NCBI GenBank assembly: GCA_002421995.1
Contig: DISP01000122.1
Coordinates: 1,086 to 13,547 of the forward strand
Direction: 5' to 3'
DNA length: 12,462 nt
From: Bacteroidales bacterium UBA6207
GTDB taxonomy: Bacteria; Bacteroidota; Bacteroidia; Bacteroidales; F082
The notes below the pieces were generated by a model, which was not told the origin of the DNA, did not search any database, and was given only the letters and a program-made list of their open reading frames with translations. The translations under genes were made by a program, and so were the position numbers. The stretch's first letter is position 1. The number at the start of each line of letters is the position of its first letter. Below, piece by piece: positions 6,848 through 12,462 of this stretch.

Positions 6848-8511
6848 AACACTTATTCCTCTTTATATTGAGTTTTTGGGCCTTGAGCATGTTCGCTCAG
6901 ATTGCACCAGACACCTATTATGTTCAGTTTACGGACAAAAACAATTCGCCTTATAGCTTTAATCACCCTGAACAGTTTTTAACGCAAAGAGCCATTCAGC
7001 GAAGGATGAAGCATGAAATCCCTTTCCAGGAAAACGACTTGCCGGTTAATCCCGATTATCTGCAAGGTGTTGCAGCGACCGGAGCAAGCATACTGTTTCC
7101 GACAAAATGGTTTAATGGAGTTACCATTCAAACAACAAATACAGCTGTTTTGGATGCTATTAATGCACTTCCTTACGTGCTTAATATCAGCAAATTACAT
7201 GATCAACCCTCAAAACAAGCATGGAAAGAGAAAGCCTATTTTGCCAATGAGTATTACACTGAAAGCGATCAAACCGGCTTGAAAGGCAGCGCCAACAGCC
7301 TCAGTTTTGACTATGGAAACGGCTTGACCCAGATCAATCAGATAAACGGAATTGCATTGCATGAAGCCGGGCTGAGAGGGCAGGGGATGGTGATTGCCGT
7401 TTTGGATGGCGGTTTTGCTGATGCTGACACACATATTGCTTTTGATAGTTTAAGAGCCAACAACCAAATTCTTGGAACAAAGGATTTTGTGCATCGGGGT
7501 GGCAGTGTTTATACTGAAAGCTCACACGGCACAAGCGTTCTTAGCACCATGGGAGCCAATGTTCCGGGACAGCTTATCGGCACAGCTCCAAAGGCAAGTT
7601 ATTGGCTTTTACGTTCAGAGTATGTGTTGTCTGAGCACCTTATCGAAGAGTTTAACTGGGCATCTGCTGCAGAGTTTGCCGACAGCGTGGGAGCCGACAT
7701 AATTAACTCTTCACTTGGATATATTGACTTTGACTGGTCGCAATGGAACCATGCCTACCCCGATATGGATGGAAACACATGTAAGGTTACGATAGCTGCC
7801 AACCTTGCTGCGAGCAAGGGAATTCTTGTGGTTAACAGCGCGGGTAATTCCGGCTCTTCAAGTAGTTTTCCATACATTGGGGCGCCTGCTGACGGAGCAG
7901 ATGTTTTCTCAATCGGAGCGGTTACCGGAGAGGGGATTAGAGCCGGTTTCAGTTCGATTGGCCCAACTTACGACGGAAGAATAAAACCTGATGTGATGGC
8001 AATGGGGCAAAATACGGCATTGGCAAACGGAAATAACAATTTTACCTATGGCAGTGGGACATCATTTTCGTCGCCTGTGATGGCAGGTATGTCGGCATGT
8101 TTGTGGCAAGCGCATCCTTATTTCTCAAACTTCGAAATCAAAGATGCCATCATGATGAGCGGCGATAAAGCGGTTGCGCCTGATGTGCAATACGGCTACG
8201 GAATTCCGGATTTTGTGCTGGCAAATTCTTTTCTTACCTCAATTGATACAGGAACCCAAAAAGATGTAACGTTATTGAAAATCAGTCCTAATCCTTTTCA
8301 TCATGTCAATGGAATATGGTTTCCGACACAAGAATCACTCGTGATAAGAATTTTTGATTCCAAAGGAGTTATTGTGAAAGAACTCAGTCTCTCGAACCCG
8401 CAACAAGGTGTGGTAAGAGATGCTTTAAATGGTCTGAGCAGTGGCTTTTATTCGGTTGATGTAAGATCGGAAAACGCCAGACAGCTGATCAAATTGGTGA
8501 AATTCAATTGA
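6844..8511 (+). CDS. S8 (subtilisin-like) serine protease with T9SS type A C-terminal sorting domain
   Basis: 555 residues. The signal peptide (MKHLFLFILSFWALSMFAQ) takes the protein across the inner membrane. Residues about 24-120 form a propeptide-like N-terminal region, recognisable by TYYVQFTDKNNSPYSF and AIQRR, seen in Bacteroidota S8 proteases. The catalytic domain (about 175-465) has Asp188 (AVLDGGF), His229 (SSHGTSVLS), oxyanion Asn335 (SAGNSG) and Ser407 (GSGTSFSSPVMAG), so the triad is complete. Residues about 477-555 begin with LKISPNPF and end with a KLVKFN strand, the pattern of a type A sorting domain. This domain directs outer-membrane export by the type IX system and is then cleaved, with release or surface attachment. 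The gene is translationally coupled to the M1 peptidase. A likely joint role is endoproteolysis outside the cell followed by aminopeptidase trimming of peptides. The 3' end is 16 bp from the convergent response regulator. Confidence 0.95.
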   Translation: MKHLFLFILSFWALSMFAQIAPDTYYVQFTDKNNSPYSFNHPEQFLTQRAIQRRMKHEIPFQENDLPVNPDYLQGVAATGASILFPTKWFNGVTIQTTNTAVLDAINALPYVLNISKLHDQPSKQAWKEKAYFANEYYTESDQTGLKGSANSLSFDYGNGLTQINQINGIALHEAGLRGQGMVIAVLDGGFADADTHIAFDSLRANNQILGTKDFVHRGGSVYTESSHGTSVLSTMGANVPGQLIGTAPKASYWLLRSEYVLSEHLIEEFNWASAAEFADSVGADIINSSLGYIDFDWSQWNHAYPDMDGNTCKVTIAANLAASKGILVVNSAGNSGSSSSFPYIGAPADGADVFSIGAVTGEGIRAGFSSIGPTYDGRIKPDVMAMGQNTALANGNNNFTYGSGTSFSSPVMAGMSACLWQAHPYFSNFEIKDAIMMSGDKAVAPDVQYGYGIPDFVLANSFLTSIDTGTQKDVTLLKISPNPFHHVNGIWFPTQESLVIRIFDSKGVIVKELSLSNPQQGVVRDALNGLSSGFYSVDVRSENARQLIKLVKFN

Positions 8512-8527
8512 CAGAAAACCAGAAATT

Positions 8528-9166
8528 TTACTGTAAGTAACCATTTTTAATTGCAAAGCGGATAAGCCCGGCAATATTGTTCACTTCAAGTTTTTTCATC
8601 AGATTGGTTCGGTGTGTGTCAACTGTTCGGTGGCTTATATACAACTTGTCACCAATTTCCTTGTTTGAAAGTCCGGCTGCTATTAGCTTCAAAATCTCGA
8701 TTTCGCGATCTGTGAGAATAAAAGCGGAGTGCGTGGCAGCAGGGCTTCCTGTTTGATAGGTTTCCAGTAGCTTTGAGGTGAGTGCCGCCGTATAATAATT
8801 ACCTCCGTTGTTAACGATTTTTATAGCATTCACCAGCTCGTCTTTGTCGGAGTTTTTAAAAAGAAAGCCTTTCGCACCAAGCTCTGTCATTTTCTTAACC
8901 AGTGCTTTTTCCTCATGCATCGTTAGCACGATCACTTTCAGGCCCGGAAATTGCTTCCGGATCGCTGTCAGAGCCTCTATGCCATTCATCACAGGCATAT
9001 CTATGTCCATAAGGACAATGTCAGGCTGAACAACCTCAAGTATTCTGAGCAGTTCATACCCGTTAGGGGCAGTGGCAATAACTTTCATCATGGCATCACT
9101 TTCGAGCAGCGATTTGAGTCCTTCGGTGACCATTTGATGGTCGTCGGCAATAATAATTTTGATCAT
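8528..9166 (-). CDS. NarL/FixJ-family response regulator
   Basis: 212 residues. The receiver domain (1-120) has the acidic pair Asp8/Asp9, phosphoacceptor Asp54 (VLMDIDMP), Thr82 and Lys104 (FLFKNS), all in the expected places. The C-terminal LuxR/GerE helix-turn-helix (about 150-205) shows LTDREIEILKLIAAGLSNKEI and YISHRTVDTHRTNLMKKL, typical of NarL-type regulators that dimerise on DNA after phosphorylation. The start at 9166 follows the stop of the histidine kinase gene by 2 nt, so kinase and regulator are cognate partners made from one transcript. Targets are unknown. The gene is intact and of normal length. Confidence 0.96.
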   Translation of the reverse strand: MIKIIIADDHQMVTEGLKSLLESDAMMKVIATAPNGYELLRILEVVQPDIVLMDIDMPVMNGIEALTAIRKQFPGLKVIVLTMHEEKALVKKMTELGAKGFLFKNSDKDELVNAIKIVNNGGNYYTAALTSKLLETYQTGSPAATHSAFILTDREIEILKLIAAGLSNKEIGDKLYISHRTVDTHRTNLMKKLEVNNIAGLIRFAIKNGYLQ

Positions 9167-9168
9167 AA

Positions 9169-10995
9169 CTATGATTCAACTGGTATTCTAACAGTGGCAA
9201 GCATTCCGCTCTCGGGACTTGGTTGCAGGTTAAACTCTCCGTGTATCGTTTCAACACGGCTTGTTATATTCATCAAACCAATTCCCTTTTGCTTTTCCTT
9301 CATCGTTTTAAAACCTTTACCGTTATCTTCCACAAGGAGAACCAGTATTTTTCCGTTTTTTAAGAGTTGTACAGAAACCTGCGTTGCCTCGCTGTGTTTA
9401 ATGATGTTGTTTATAAGCTCTTGTGTTATTCGATAAAGACCGATCTCAACTTGTTCAGCAAATCTTTTATCCACGCCAAAATGTTCGAAATGATATTGAA
9501 TGGGAGAATAACGGAAGGTCTTGTCGAGCATATCTTCCAGTGCTGGTATCAGACCATCTTCCTGCAATATTCTCGGCATCATCTGGTGTGAAAGATTTCT
9601 CACATCCTGTATCGTGTGATCAAGCACTGACGTTAGGTTGCGCATGGTTTGAACGCTTTTGTCCCCGAGCTCATTATTTTCAGCCATGGAGGCTAAACCA
9701 AGTCTGACACCCGACAGTTGTTGGCCAATTCCATCATGCAGGTCTTTGGCTATACGTTTTCGTTCCTCTTCCTGTGCAACAACAACAGCTCTCAAATTAT
9801 CTTCTTTCTGAGCCAGTAATTTTGCATTAAAGATGGCATTTTGCTTTGCCTGATGTCGTTTGTACAAAACAAAAATTATAATTGTACCCAGTACCAAAAG
9901 GCTTATCAAGGCAATGTTTTCAGCCTGATGTTGCTGGACCTCGATGTCTTTTATAAGTTTTTCCTGCTTCAGAATTTGAATTTCGTTGTCTTTTTGTGAT
10001 GCTTTGTATTTTGCTTCCACTTCTGCCATTTGTTTCTGGCTTGTCTCATTGAAAAGTGAGTCTTTGTAAATGTTTGACGTTAAATAATTTTCAAGCGCGA
10101 GCTTATAATCATGTTTTTCCTGATACATCTGTGCCAGGCTTGAATAGATGCTTTGAAGAAGCTGGTTAGCCCGTAATTCTTTCGCGATGTCTTCTGCAGA
10201 TTTATAATAGATTACAGCACTGTCCCAATCTTTAGTTCCTACAAAAGTTCCGGCGATATTGATCATGGAATACACGGAGCCAATTTTATCCCCTGTTTGC
10301 TGATCAAGTTTTAAAGTCTTTGAAAAAAATTCCCGCGCTGTGACAGTTTCACCATTTGAAGCATAAATCTCGCCAAGGTTGTTGAGTACTATTGCCTGGG
10401 CATCGGTGATATTAAATTCAATTGCTTTGTCATAAGCACTGTTATAATAAAAAATGGCTTCTTTAAACTTATTCTTTGCTTCATAAATGGTTCCTATGTT
10501 ACTCAATGTCATTACTATACCACGCTTTAAATTAAGTTCTACTGCCAATGAATTAGCTAAATGATATGATTCCAATGCCTTATCATACTGAGCGGTGGTT
10601 TTATAGATAATCCCAATGTCGTTGTAATTGGACGCCAGAGCTCTTCTGTCATTTAGTAATTCATTTAATTTCAGTGATTTATAATGGTAATCAAGTGCGG
10701 TTGAATACTCTCCTTTATTCTTTTCAAGTACACCTGCCATGCTGTAGGAGTGTGCAAGGTAGGAGTTAGCTCCAATCGTTTCGCCAAGTTTTATTGCTTC
10801 AACGATGGCTTTACTGCATATTTCAGCTTGTGATCTATAATTCTTTTGAACAAAGTTATTGATAACCATAAGCTTAGTTGTATCATCAGCTTGCTCATAC
10901 TGATTCATGAGGCTGTCAGGTAAAAACTGAGCGACCAAAGATGAAGAGAAGAGGAGTACTAAGCTTAACAACCAAATCTTACCCAGACTATACAT
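9169..10995 (-). CDS. Membrane histidine kinase with periplasmic TPR sensor domain (HisKA_3/HATPase_c)
   Basis: 608 residues. A signal sequence (about 1-22) is followed by six TPR units spaced exactly 40 residues apart: the small residue of helix A falls at 88, 128, 168, 208, 248 and 288. Next come a charged, probably coiled-coil stretch (320-358), one transmembrane segment (about 361-378) and the cytoplasmic kinase. His420 in KDLHDGIGQQLSG is the HisKA_3 phosphorylation site. The ATPase domain has ELINNIIKHS (N box, about 526-535), DNGKGF (557-562) and GIGLMN (571-576). Topology is thus a periplasmic TPR sensor, probably for a protein or peptide ligand, coupled to a NarL-type output. The response regulator gene follows 2 nt downstream. 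Upstream is the long AT-rich spacer carrying repeats. This class is common in Bacteroidota; the specific signal is unknown. Confidence 0.95.
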   Translation of the reverse strand: MYSLGKIWLLSLVLLFSSSLVAQFLPDSLMNQYEQADDTTKLMVINNFVQKNYRSQAEICSKAIVEAIKLGETIGANSYLAHSYSMAGVLEKNKGEYSTALDYHYKSLKLNELLNDRRALASNYNDIGIIYKTTAQYDKALESYHLANSLAVELNLKRGIVMTLSNIGTIYEAKNKFKEAIFYYNSAYDKAIEFNITDAQAIVLNNLGEIYASNGETVTAREFFSKTLKLDQQTGDKIGSVYSMINIAGTFVGTKDWDSAVIYYKSAEDIAKELRANQLLQSIYSSLAQMYQEKHDYKLALENYLTSNIYKDSLFNETSQKQMAEVEAKYKASQKDNEIQILKQEKLIKDIEVQQHQAENIALISLLVLGTIIIFVLYKRHQAKQNAIFNAKLLAQKEDNLRAVVVAQEEERKRIAKDLHDGIGQQLSGVRLGLASMAENNELGDKSVQTMRNLTSVLDHTIQDVRNLSHQMMPRILQEDGLIPALEDMLDKTFRYSPIQYHFEHFGVDKRFAEQVEIGLYRITQELINNIIKHSEATQVSVQLLKNGKILVLLVEDNGKGFKTMKEKQKGIGLMNITSRVETIHGEFNLQPSPESGMLATVRIPVES

Positions 10996-11009
10996 GATTC
11001 GTTTTTTTT

Positions 11010-11017
11010 CAAAAATA
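11010..11017 (-). promoter_or_regulatory. Possible -7 element for the kinase gene
   Basis: The minus strand reads TATTTTTG (complement of 11010-11017), a TAnnTTTG match placed just upstream of the kinase ATG at 10995. The leader would be only about 8 nt. The nearest -33-like sequence (TTCG, complement of 11039-11042) is imperfect with a 21-nt spacer. Such matches occur easily by chance in AT-rich DNA. Confidence 0.25.
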
Positions 11018-11090
11018 CAAGATTTTGTTGCGAACCGTCGAAATACTGAAAATTTTACGATGAAACATATATAAACACCTTTATAACCAG

Positions 11091-11174
11091 ATTACAAATG
11101 TAATTAACAATTGTAAAGTTAACATGTTACAAATGTATATTAGTATTGTAAATCAGTATTATAAACAAATGTTA
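11091..11174. promoter_or_regulatory. Operator-like dyad cluster I, kinase side
   Basis: Four copies of a palindrome with core ACA-N2-TGT lie here: TTACA-AA-TGTAA (11092-11103, perfect, flanked A/T to give ATTACA..TGTAAT), TAACA-AT-TGTAA (11105-11116, one mismatch), TTACA-AA-TGTAT (11127-11138, one mismatch) and AAACA-AA-TGTTA (11163-11174, weaker). Centres of the first three are 13 and 22 bp apart. The same motif recurs near the XRE promoter. I infer binding sites for a dimeric regulator; the XRE protein encoded nearby is the first candidate. Confidence 0.55.
11127..11165. repeat. Three tandem degenerate 13-bp repeats
   Basis: Consecutive 13-mers read TTACAAATGTATA (11127-11139), TTAGTATTGTAAA (11140-11152) and TCAGTATTATAAA (11153-11165). 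The last two agree at 11 of 13 positions. The string ATCAGTATTATAA (11152-11164) is repeated exactly at 11266-11278, 114 bp downstream. Low sequence complexity makes chance similarity a real alternative. Confidence 0.45.
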
Positions 11175-11265
11175 CTTTTTCCAAAAATATTATTCAACTT
11201 CTTCACATAATTTACAAAACTAAAAAATGAGAATAATCAATTTATATTTATATAATAAACTTAAT

Positions 11266-11278
11266 ATCAGTATTATAA
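11266..11278. repeat. Second copy of the 13-bp direct repeat ATCAGTATTATAA
   Basis: Exact copy of 11152-11164, 114 bp away, in the AT-rich spacer. Role unknown. It does not contain the TTACA/TGTAA dyad, so it is a separate element or a chance match in simple DNA. Confidence 0.5.
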
Positions 11279-11344
11279 TATATTTTAACTAAACTATTAC
11301 TATCAAGATATCTATTTTTCGACAAGAAAAATCAAAATATATAT

Positions 11345-11380
11345 TATAATCTATAATATAGTGAATATAAATAGATTATA
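11345..11380. repeat. Perfect 10-bp inverted repeat in the AT-rich spacer
   Basis: TATAATCTAT (11345-11354) is the exact reverse complement of ATAGATTATA (11371-11380), with a 16-nt loop. The nested palindrome CTATA-A-TATAG (11351-11361) shares bases with the left arm. With no G/C-rich stem and no T-tract it is not a terminator; it could be a protein site or a cruciform, or chance. Confidence 0.4.
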
Positions 11381-11427
11381 GAAAACTACTTTATTAATAG
11401 TTTAAATAAATTTCAAAATTATACAGG

Positions 11428-11506
11428 TAACATGTGTAACTTATAATAATTTTCTACAGAAAACAAATGTAAATTACATCTGTAATCAATTTGTTTATCT
11501 TTGTAA
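11428..11506. promoter_or_regulatory. Operator-like dyad cluster II overlapping the XRE promoter
   Basis: Sites: TAACA-TG-TGTAA (11428-11439, one mismatch), AAACA-AA-TGTAA (11461-11472, two mismatches), TTACA-TC-TGTAA (11474-11485, perfect, with flanks ATTACA..TGTAAT as in cluster I) and a degenerate TTATCTTTGTAA (11495-11506) that contains the -7 element of the XRE promoter. Centres of the last three are 13 and 21 bp apart, close to the 13 and 22 bp of cluster I. The perfect site lies where a -33 element should be, so a bound protein would block or replace polymerase contact. I infer autoregulation. Confidence 0.6.
11496..11503 (+). promoter_or_regulatory. -7 element of the XRE gene promoter
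   Basis: TATCTTTG is a perfect TAnnTTTG match, 31 nt before the ATG at 11535, so transcription would begin near 11510. The expected -33 position (about 11473-11476) reads ATTA rather than TTTG and falls within a perfect TTACA-N2-TGTAA dyad. This suggests a weak, regulator-dependent or repressed promoter. Confidence 0.55.
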
Positions 11507-11534
11507 CTAATTCGCTAAAAAAAATATTGGAATT

Positions 11535-12104
11535 ATGAAGGAAAGAATTCATCAGGTCATGAAGATGAAAGCAGTAAATGCTGCTGAGTTAGCCGACATA
11601 ATGCATATCACACGGCCAAGTTTATCTCACATCATCAACGGACGCAATAATCCGAGTCTGGATTTTGTCATGCGTTTAAAAGAGGCATTTCCTGAGTTAA
11701 GTTTGGATTGGTTGGTGTTTGGCCGCGGCTCAATGACGATTAGTGTTGCAGCTGAAAAGACACAACCTTTGGCTGCAAAGCTGCCTTTGTTGTTTGAGGA
11801 CACTCCTGTTACAACGGAAACAACCGAACCGGAGCATCAGCCTTCGGTTGATTTGCCTGATCTTTTTTCATCACCGCCCCCTCAAAAGCCGGAAATCATC
11901 GAAGAAGCCGAACCCGAACCAGCTGCATTTTTTACAGCTGAAAAGCAGCAGCAAAACGACAAAAAAGAAGTCCCTGTCCGGAGCGGACAAGGACCTAAGT
12001 CTGAGTATCTTACCAGAAAACCCGTTAAGATGATCTTAGTTTACGAGGATGATACTTTTTTAGTTTATGATTATCAGCGTATTAAAACTGATCCATCGTA
12101 TTAA
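11535..12104 (+). CDS. XRE-family helix-turn-helix DNA-binding protein with acidic linker and C-terminal tail
   Basis: 189 residues. The N-terminal Cro/CI-type helix-turn-helix (about 1-65) reads AELADIMHITRPSLSHIINGR (17-37) followed by NPSLDFVMRLKEAFPELSLDWLVFGRGSM, a very typical XRE pattern. Residues about 70-155 are low complexity, rich in Glu, Pro, Thr and Gln (EEAEPEPA, SSPPPQKPE) and probably disordered. A short C-terminal segment KPVKMILVYEDDTFLVYDY (162-180) looks like a beta hairpin. Similar tails occur on Bacteroidota XRE proteins, to my recollection, and may serve in oligomerisation or ligand contact. No peptidase (LexA-like) motif is seen. The upstream dyad array suggests autoregulation. 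The stop overlaps ndk on the other strand by 23 bp. Part of the linker (codons at 11971-11993) doubles as an antisense terminator hairpin. DNA binding is firm; targets unknown. Confidence 0.9.
   Translation: MKERIHQVMKMKAVNAAELADIMHITRPSLSHIINGRNNPSLDFVMRLKEAFPELSLDWLVFGRGSMTISVAAEKTQPLAAKLPLLFEDTPVTTETTEPEHQPSVDLPDLFSSPPPQKPEIIEEAEPEPAAFFTAEKQQQNDKKEVPVRSGQGPKSEYLTRKPVKMILVYEDDTFLVYDYQRIKTDPSY
11961..11993 (-). terminator. Probable intrinsic terminator of ndk, embedded antisense in the XRE gene
   Basis: Read on the minus strand, TCCTTGTCCG and CGGACAGGGA (complement of 11971-11993) form a 10-bp stem with a CTC triloop, followed by CTTCTTTTTT (complement of 11961-11970). The one imperfect pair is a U-G wobble in minus-strand RNA but a C-A mismatch in plus-strand RNA, and only the minus strand has a T-tract. 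Both points favour termination of ndk, whose stop is about 90 nt upstream in that direction. Confidence 0.7.
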
Positions 12105-12462
12105 AGAAGAACGAAGCTTCGATTAATGCATTTTCGTCGCTATCGGACCCATGAACTGCATTAGATTCGATTGAAGTACCATATAATTTTCTGATTGAAC
12201 CTTCGCGTGCATCGGCAGGATTTGTGGCGCCTATAAAGTCGCGGTAAGCCAGAACTGCATTTTCTTTTTCGAGAACAGCTGCAATTATCGGACCAGAGCT
12301 CATTGAAGCAACCAGACTTCCGAAGAATGGACGTGCGCTATGAACAGCATAGAATGCTTCAGCCTGTTCTTTGCTAAGTCTTAACATTCTGACTGCCTTG
12401 AATTTAAATCCACCTTCGGCAATTTTTGCCATGATACCACCAATATGTCCGGCTTCTACAGC
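12082..12462 (-). CDS. ndk: Nucleoside diphosphate kinase, N-terminus outside the window
   Basis: Ndk transfers the gamma phosphate from ATP to other (d)NDPs through a phosphohistidine intermediate, keeping nucleotide pools balanced in the cytoplasm. The frame is open to the window edge; 126 residues are visible, beginning AVEAGHIGGIMAKIAEGGFK. This matches the family a little after its N-terminal IKPDA segment, so only about a dozen residues are missing. The ATG at 12432 is internal (GGIMAK) and should not be used as the start. Family hallmarks include HSARPFFGSLV, SGPIIAAVLE, GATNPADAREGSIRKLYG and NAVHGSDS, in which His is the phosphorylated residue. The C-terminus EASFFFNTMDQF ends at a TAA lying 23 bp inside the 3' end of the convergent XRE gene. 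A probable terminator sits about 90 nt further downstream. Identification is secure. Confidence 0.97.
   Translation of the reverse strand, partial: AVEAGHIGGIMAKIAEGGFKFKAVRMLRLSKEQAEAFYAVHSARPFFGSLVASMSSGPIIAAVLEKENAVLAYRDFIGATNPADAREGSIRKLYGTSIESNAVHGSDSDENALIEASFFFNTMDQF

Larger units (their letters stand above)
10996..11534. other. Gene-free, extremely AT-rich region between the divergent kinase and XRE genes
   Basis: I see no credible coding region in these 539 bp. Composition differs sharply from the flanking genes: I count 25 G/C among the 180 bases 11221-11400. It holds two clusters of a TTACA-N2-TGTAA dyad, one at each side, tandem 13-bp AT-rich repeats, a 13-bp direct repeat and a 10-bp inverted repeat, all listed separately. 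The middle (about 11176-11426) shows nothing else that I can assign. No DnaA box match was found by eye. Confidence 0.8.

Noticed and set aside
8512..8527. Short ACAG/CTGT pairing around the S8/response regulator junction as a bidirectional terminator
   Set aside because: The stem is only 4 bp, AT-rich and without a proper U-tract in either direction.
8951..9436. 161-codon open frame on the plus strand across the response regulator/kinase junction
   Set aside because: It is antisense to two well-supported genes, has no domain resemblance and reads like a reverse-complement shadow of their coding DNA.
11215..11222. Additional minus-strand TAnnTTTG matches (complements of 11215-11222 and 11414-11421)
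   Set aside because: Neither has a TTTG-like element at the proper distance, and such octamers are expected by chance in DNA this rich in A and T.
11091..11506. Replication origin with iteron-like repeats and an AT-rich unwinding region
   Set aside because: No DnaA-box match was found by eye, no dnaA, dnaN, rep or parA gene is adjacent, and the repeats are palindromes placed on promoters, which fits operators better.
12112..12121. Palindrome CGAAGCTTCG just after the XRE stop as a plus-strand terminator
   Set aside because: It has no loop and no following T-tract, and it lies inside ndk coding sequence.
12424..12432. ndk start at the ATG at 12432
   Set aside because: The frame stays open upstream with conserved family sequence (VEAGHIGG), so that Met is internal and the gene continues beyond the window.

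Overview
The window looks like chromosomal DNA from a Bacteroidota bacterium, probably an anaerobic or facultative member near Bacteroidales. Four things support this. The subtilisin-like protease ends in a type IX secretion (T9SS) type A sorting domain. Several promoters fit the Bacteroidota pattern TTTG-N19-TAnnTTTG. The sensor kinase is of the periplasmic-TPR type common in this phylum. Coding DNA is moderately AT-rich, with little sign of Shine-Dalgarno sequences. No rRNA, tRNA, CRISPR array, IS element or phage gene is visible.

Layout. (1) 1-564: C-terminal part of a COG2403-type predicted GTPase (cyclic-2,3-diphosphoglycerate synthetase-like), closed by a strong terminator. (2) 644-2780, plus strand: a near-ideal Bacteroidota promoter, then an FprA-type flavodiiron protein and an unrecognised lipoprotein 7 nt downstream. 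(3) 2787-4828, minus strand: a succinate-semialdehyde-type aldehyde dehydrogenase and trmD, joined by an ATGA stop/start overlap. (4) 4829-4930: a compact divergent promoter region. (5) 4931-8511, plus strand: an M1 metallopeptidase and a T9SS-secreted S8 protease, also joined by ATGA. (6) 8528-10995, minus strand: a two-component system made of a periplasmic-TPR histidine kinase and a NarL/FixJ response regulator, 2 nt apart. (7) 10996-11534: a 539-bp gene-free, extremely AT-rich region with two clusters of a TTACA-N2-TGTAA palindrome. (8) 11535-12104, plus strand: a small XRE-type DNA-binding protein with an acidic/proline-rich linker and a short conserved-looking tail. (9) 12082-12462, minus strand: ndk (start outside the window), overlapping the XRE gene tail-to-tail by 23 bp.

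How the genes fit together. The gene pairs are separate functional units rather than one system: O2/NO detoxification (flavodiiron protein), aldehyde oxidation coupled to tRNA modification, extracytoplasmic proteolysis, envelope signalling, and nucleotide metabolism.

The most interesting part is the right end. A dyad-repeat array sits between the kinase and the XRE gene, and one perfect copy lies where the -33 element of the XRE promoter should be, which suggests autoregulation. The ndk transcript appears to end at an intrinsic terminator embedded antisense inside the XRE coding sequence. I do not see a complete, clearly new multi-gene system. The best candidates for something undescribed are this operator array with its regulator, and the lipoprotein linked to the flavodiiron protein.
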